Below, in pieces: positions 63,845-64,000 of a stretch of 64,000 nt of DNA. Source of the stretch: Diploptera punctata (Eukaryota > Arthropoda > Insecta > Blattodea > Blaberidae); assembly GCA_030220185.1 (NCBI GenBank), contig JASPKZ010003422.1, positions 124,001 to 188,000 of the forward strand, given 5' to 3'. Every line of letters begins with the position of its first letter. The first letter of the stretch is position 1. A model generated the notes under the pieces. The model worked only from the letters and a program-made list of their open reading frames with translations, was not told the DNA's origin and searched no databases. A program made the position numbers and the translations under genes.

Positions 63845-64000
63845 AACTATGAAACCTTCCATAGTACAAAGGCATCACAAGAATATGCCTAAATAAAACC
63901 AGTACTATGTTATGGAAGTCCAACCAATACCGGGATGGCATGTGGTTGGCATGTCAGTCCCCCTACCATTATAACTGGTTTTCTCAATCTGGAACCATAG
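63845..64000. repeat. Non-LTR fragment and reversed family B SINE edge
   Basis: 'AAACTATGAAACCTTCCATA' and 'AGTACTATGTTATGGAAGTC' recall the second non-LTR family. 63,930-64,000 ('GGCATGTGGTTGGCATGTCA...ATAACTGGTTTTCTCAATCTGG') is reverse of family B. Confidence 0.5.

Noticed and set aside
1..64000. Bacterial genes, CRISPR arrays, riboswitches, rRNA
   Set aside because: Split genes, SINE-type repeats and animal transposons rule out a prokaryotic source; no regularly spaced direct repeat array exists.

Overview
The window is invertebrate, almost certainly insect, nuclear DNA: AT-rich, intron-dominated and packed with transposable-element relics. There are no bacterial operons, rRNA or CRISPR arrays. 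SINE-like repeats, Penelope-like elements (PLEs), non-LTR fragments and mariner/pogo relics, together with a chiffon-type Dbf4 gene, fit a large-genome insect. A cockroach or termite (Blattodea) is my guess; the sequence does not prove it.

The main host gene is on the minus strand. Seven exons between 60,963 and about 22,203 join in perfect reading phase to encode an insect Dbf4/Chiffon protein, the regulatory subunit of the Cdc7 kinase. In order they carry: second half of the BRCT-like motif N (60,763-60,963), linker (54,802-54,915), motif-M lead-in (51,487-51,605), motif M (48,439-48,627), Dbf4-type zinc finger (45,105-45,341), linker (26,873-27,041), and a giant charged C-terminal exon (22,203-25,005). 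The 5' exon(s) lie beyond the window. The last exon needs two single-base frame corrections (about 23,350 and 22,890). The motif-M intron has a GC donor. A poly(A) signal follows at 22,058-22,063.

Two weaker gene candidates lie at the left. One is a minus-strand two-exon small protein (7,212-7,317 and 3,382-3,532, phase compatible). The other is a plus-strand terminal exon (1,839-1,994) followed by AATAAA.

Most of the rest is mobile DNA. (i) About two dozen palindromic PLE units have 3' tails facing outward and truncated 5' ends meeting in the middle. Several keep GIY-YIG endonuclease fragments, and many carry type-I hammerhead ribozyme motifs, often on both strands. (ii) tRNA-like sequences are set inside short inverted repeats (AGAGAAAAATT...AATTTTTCTCT), singly or in pairs. 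(iii) Five SINE-like families occur. (iv) A near-intact DD41D mariner-type transposon with 108-bp inverted repeats and an open 361-aa transposase lies at 30,728-32,053. (v) Three related MITEs carry a transposase N-terminal fragment. There is also a pogo/Tigger-like relic split by a PLE, a piggyBac-like 5' stub and many 5'-truncated non-LTR fragments. Insertions are nested: PLE palindromes sit inside SINEs, a MITE sits inside a tRNA-like repeat, and a SINE sits inside a PLE. The long chiffon introns, especially the 18-kb one, are built almost wholly from these layers.
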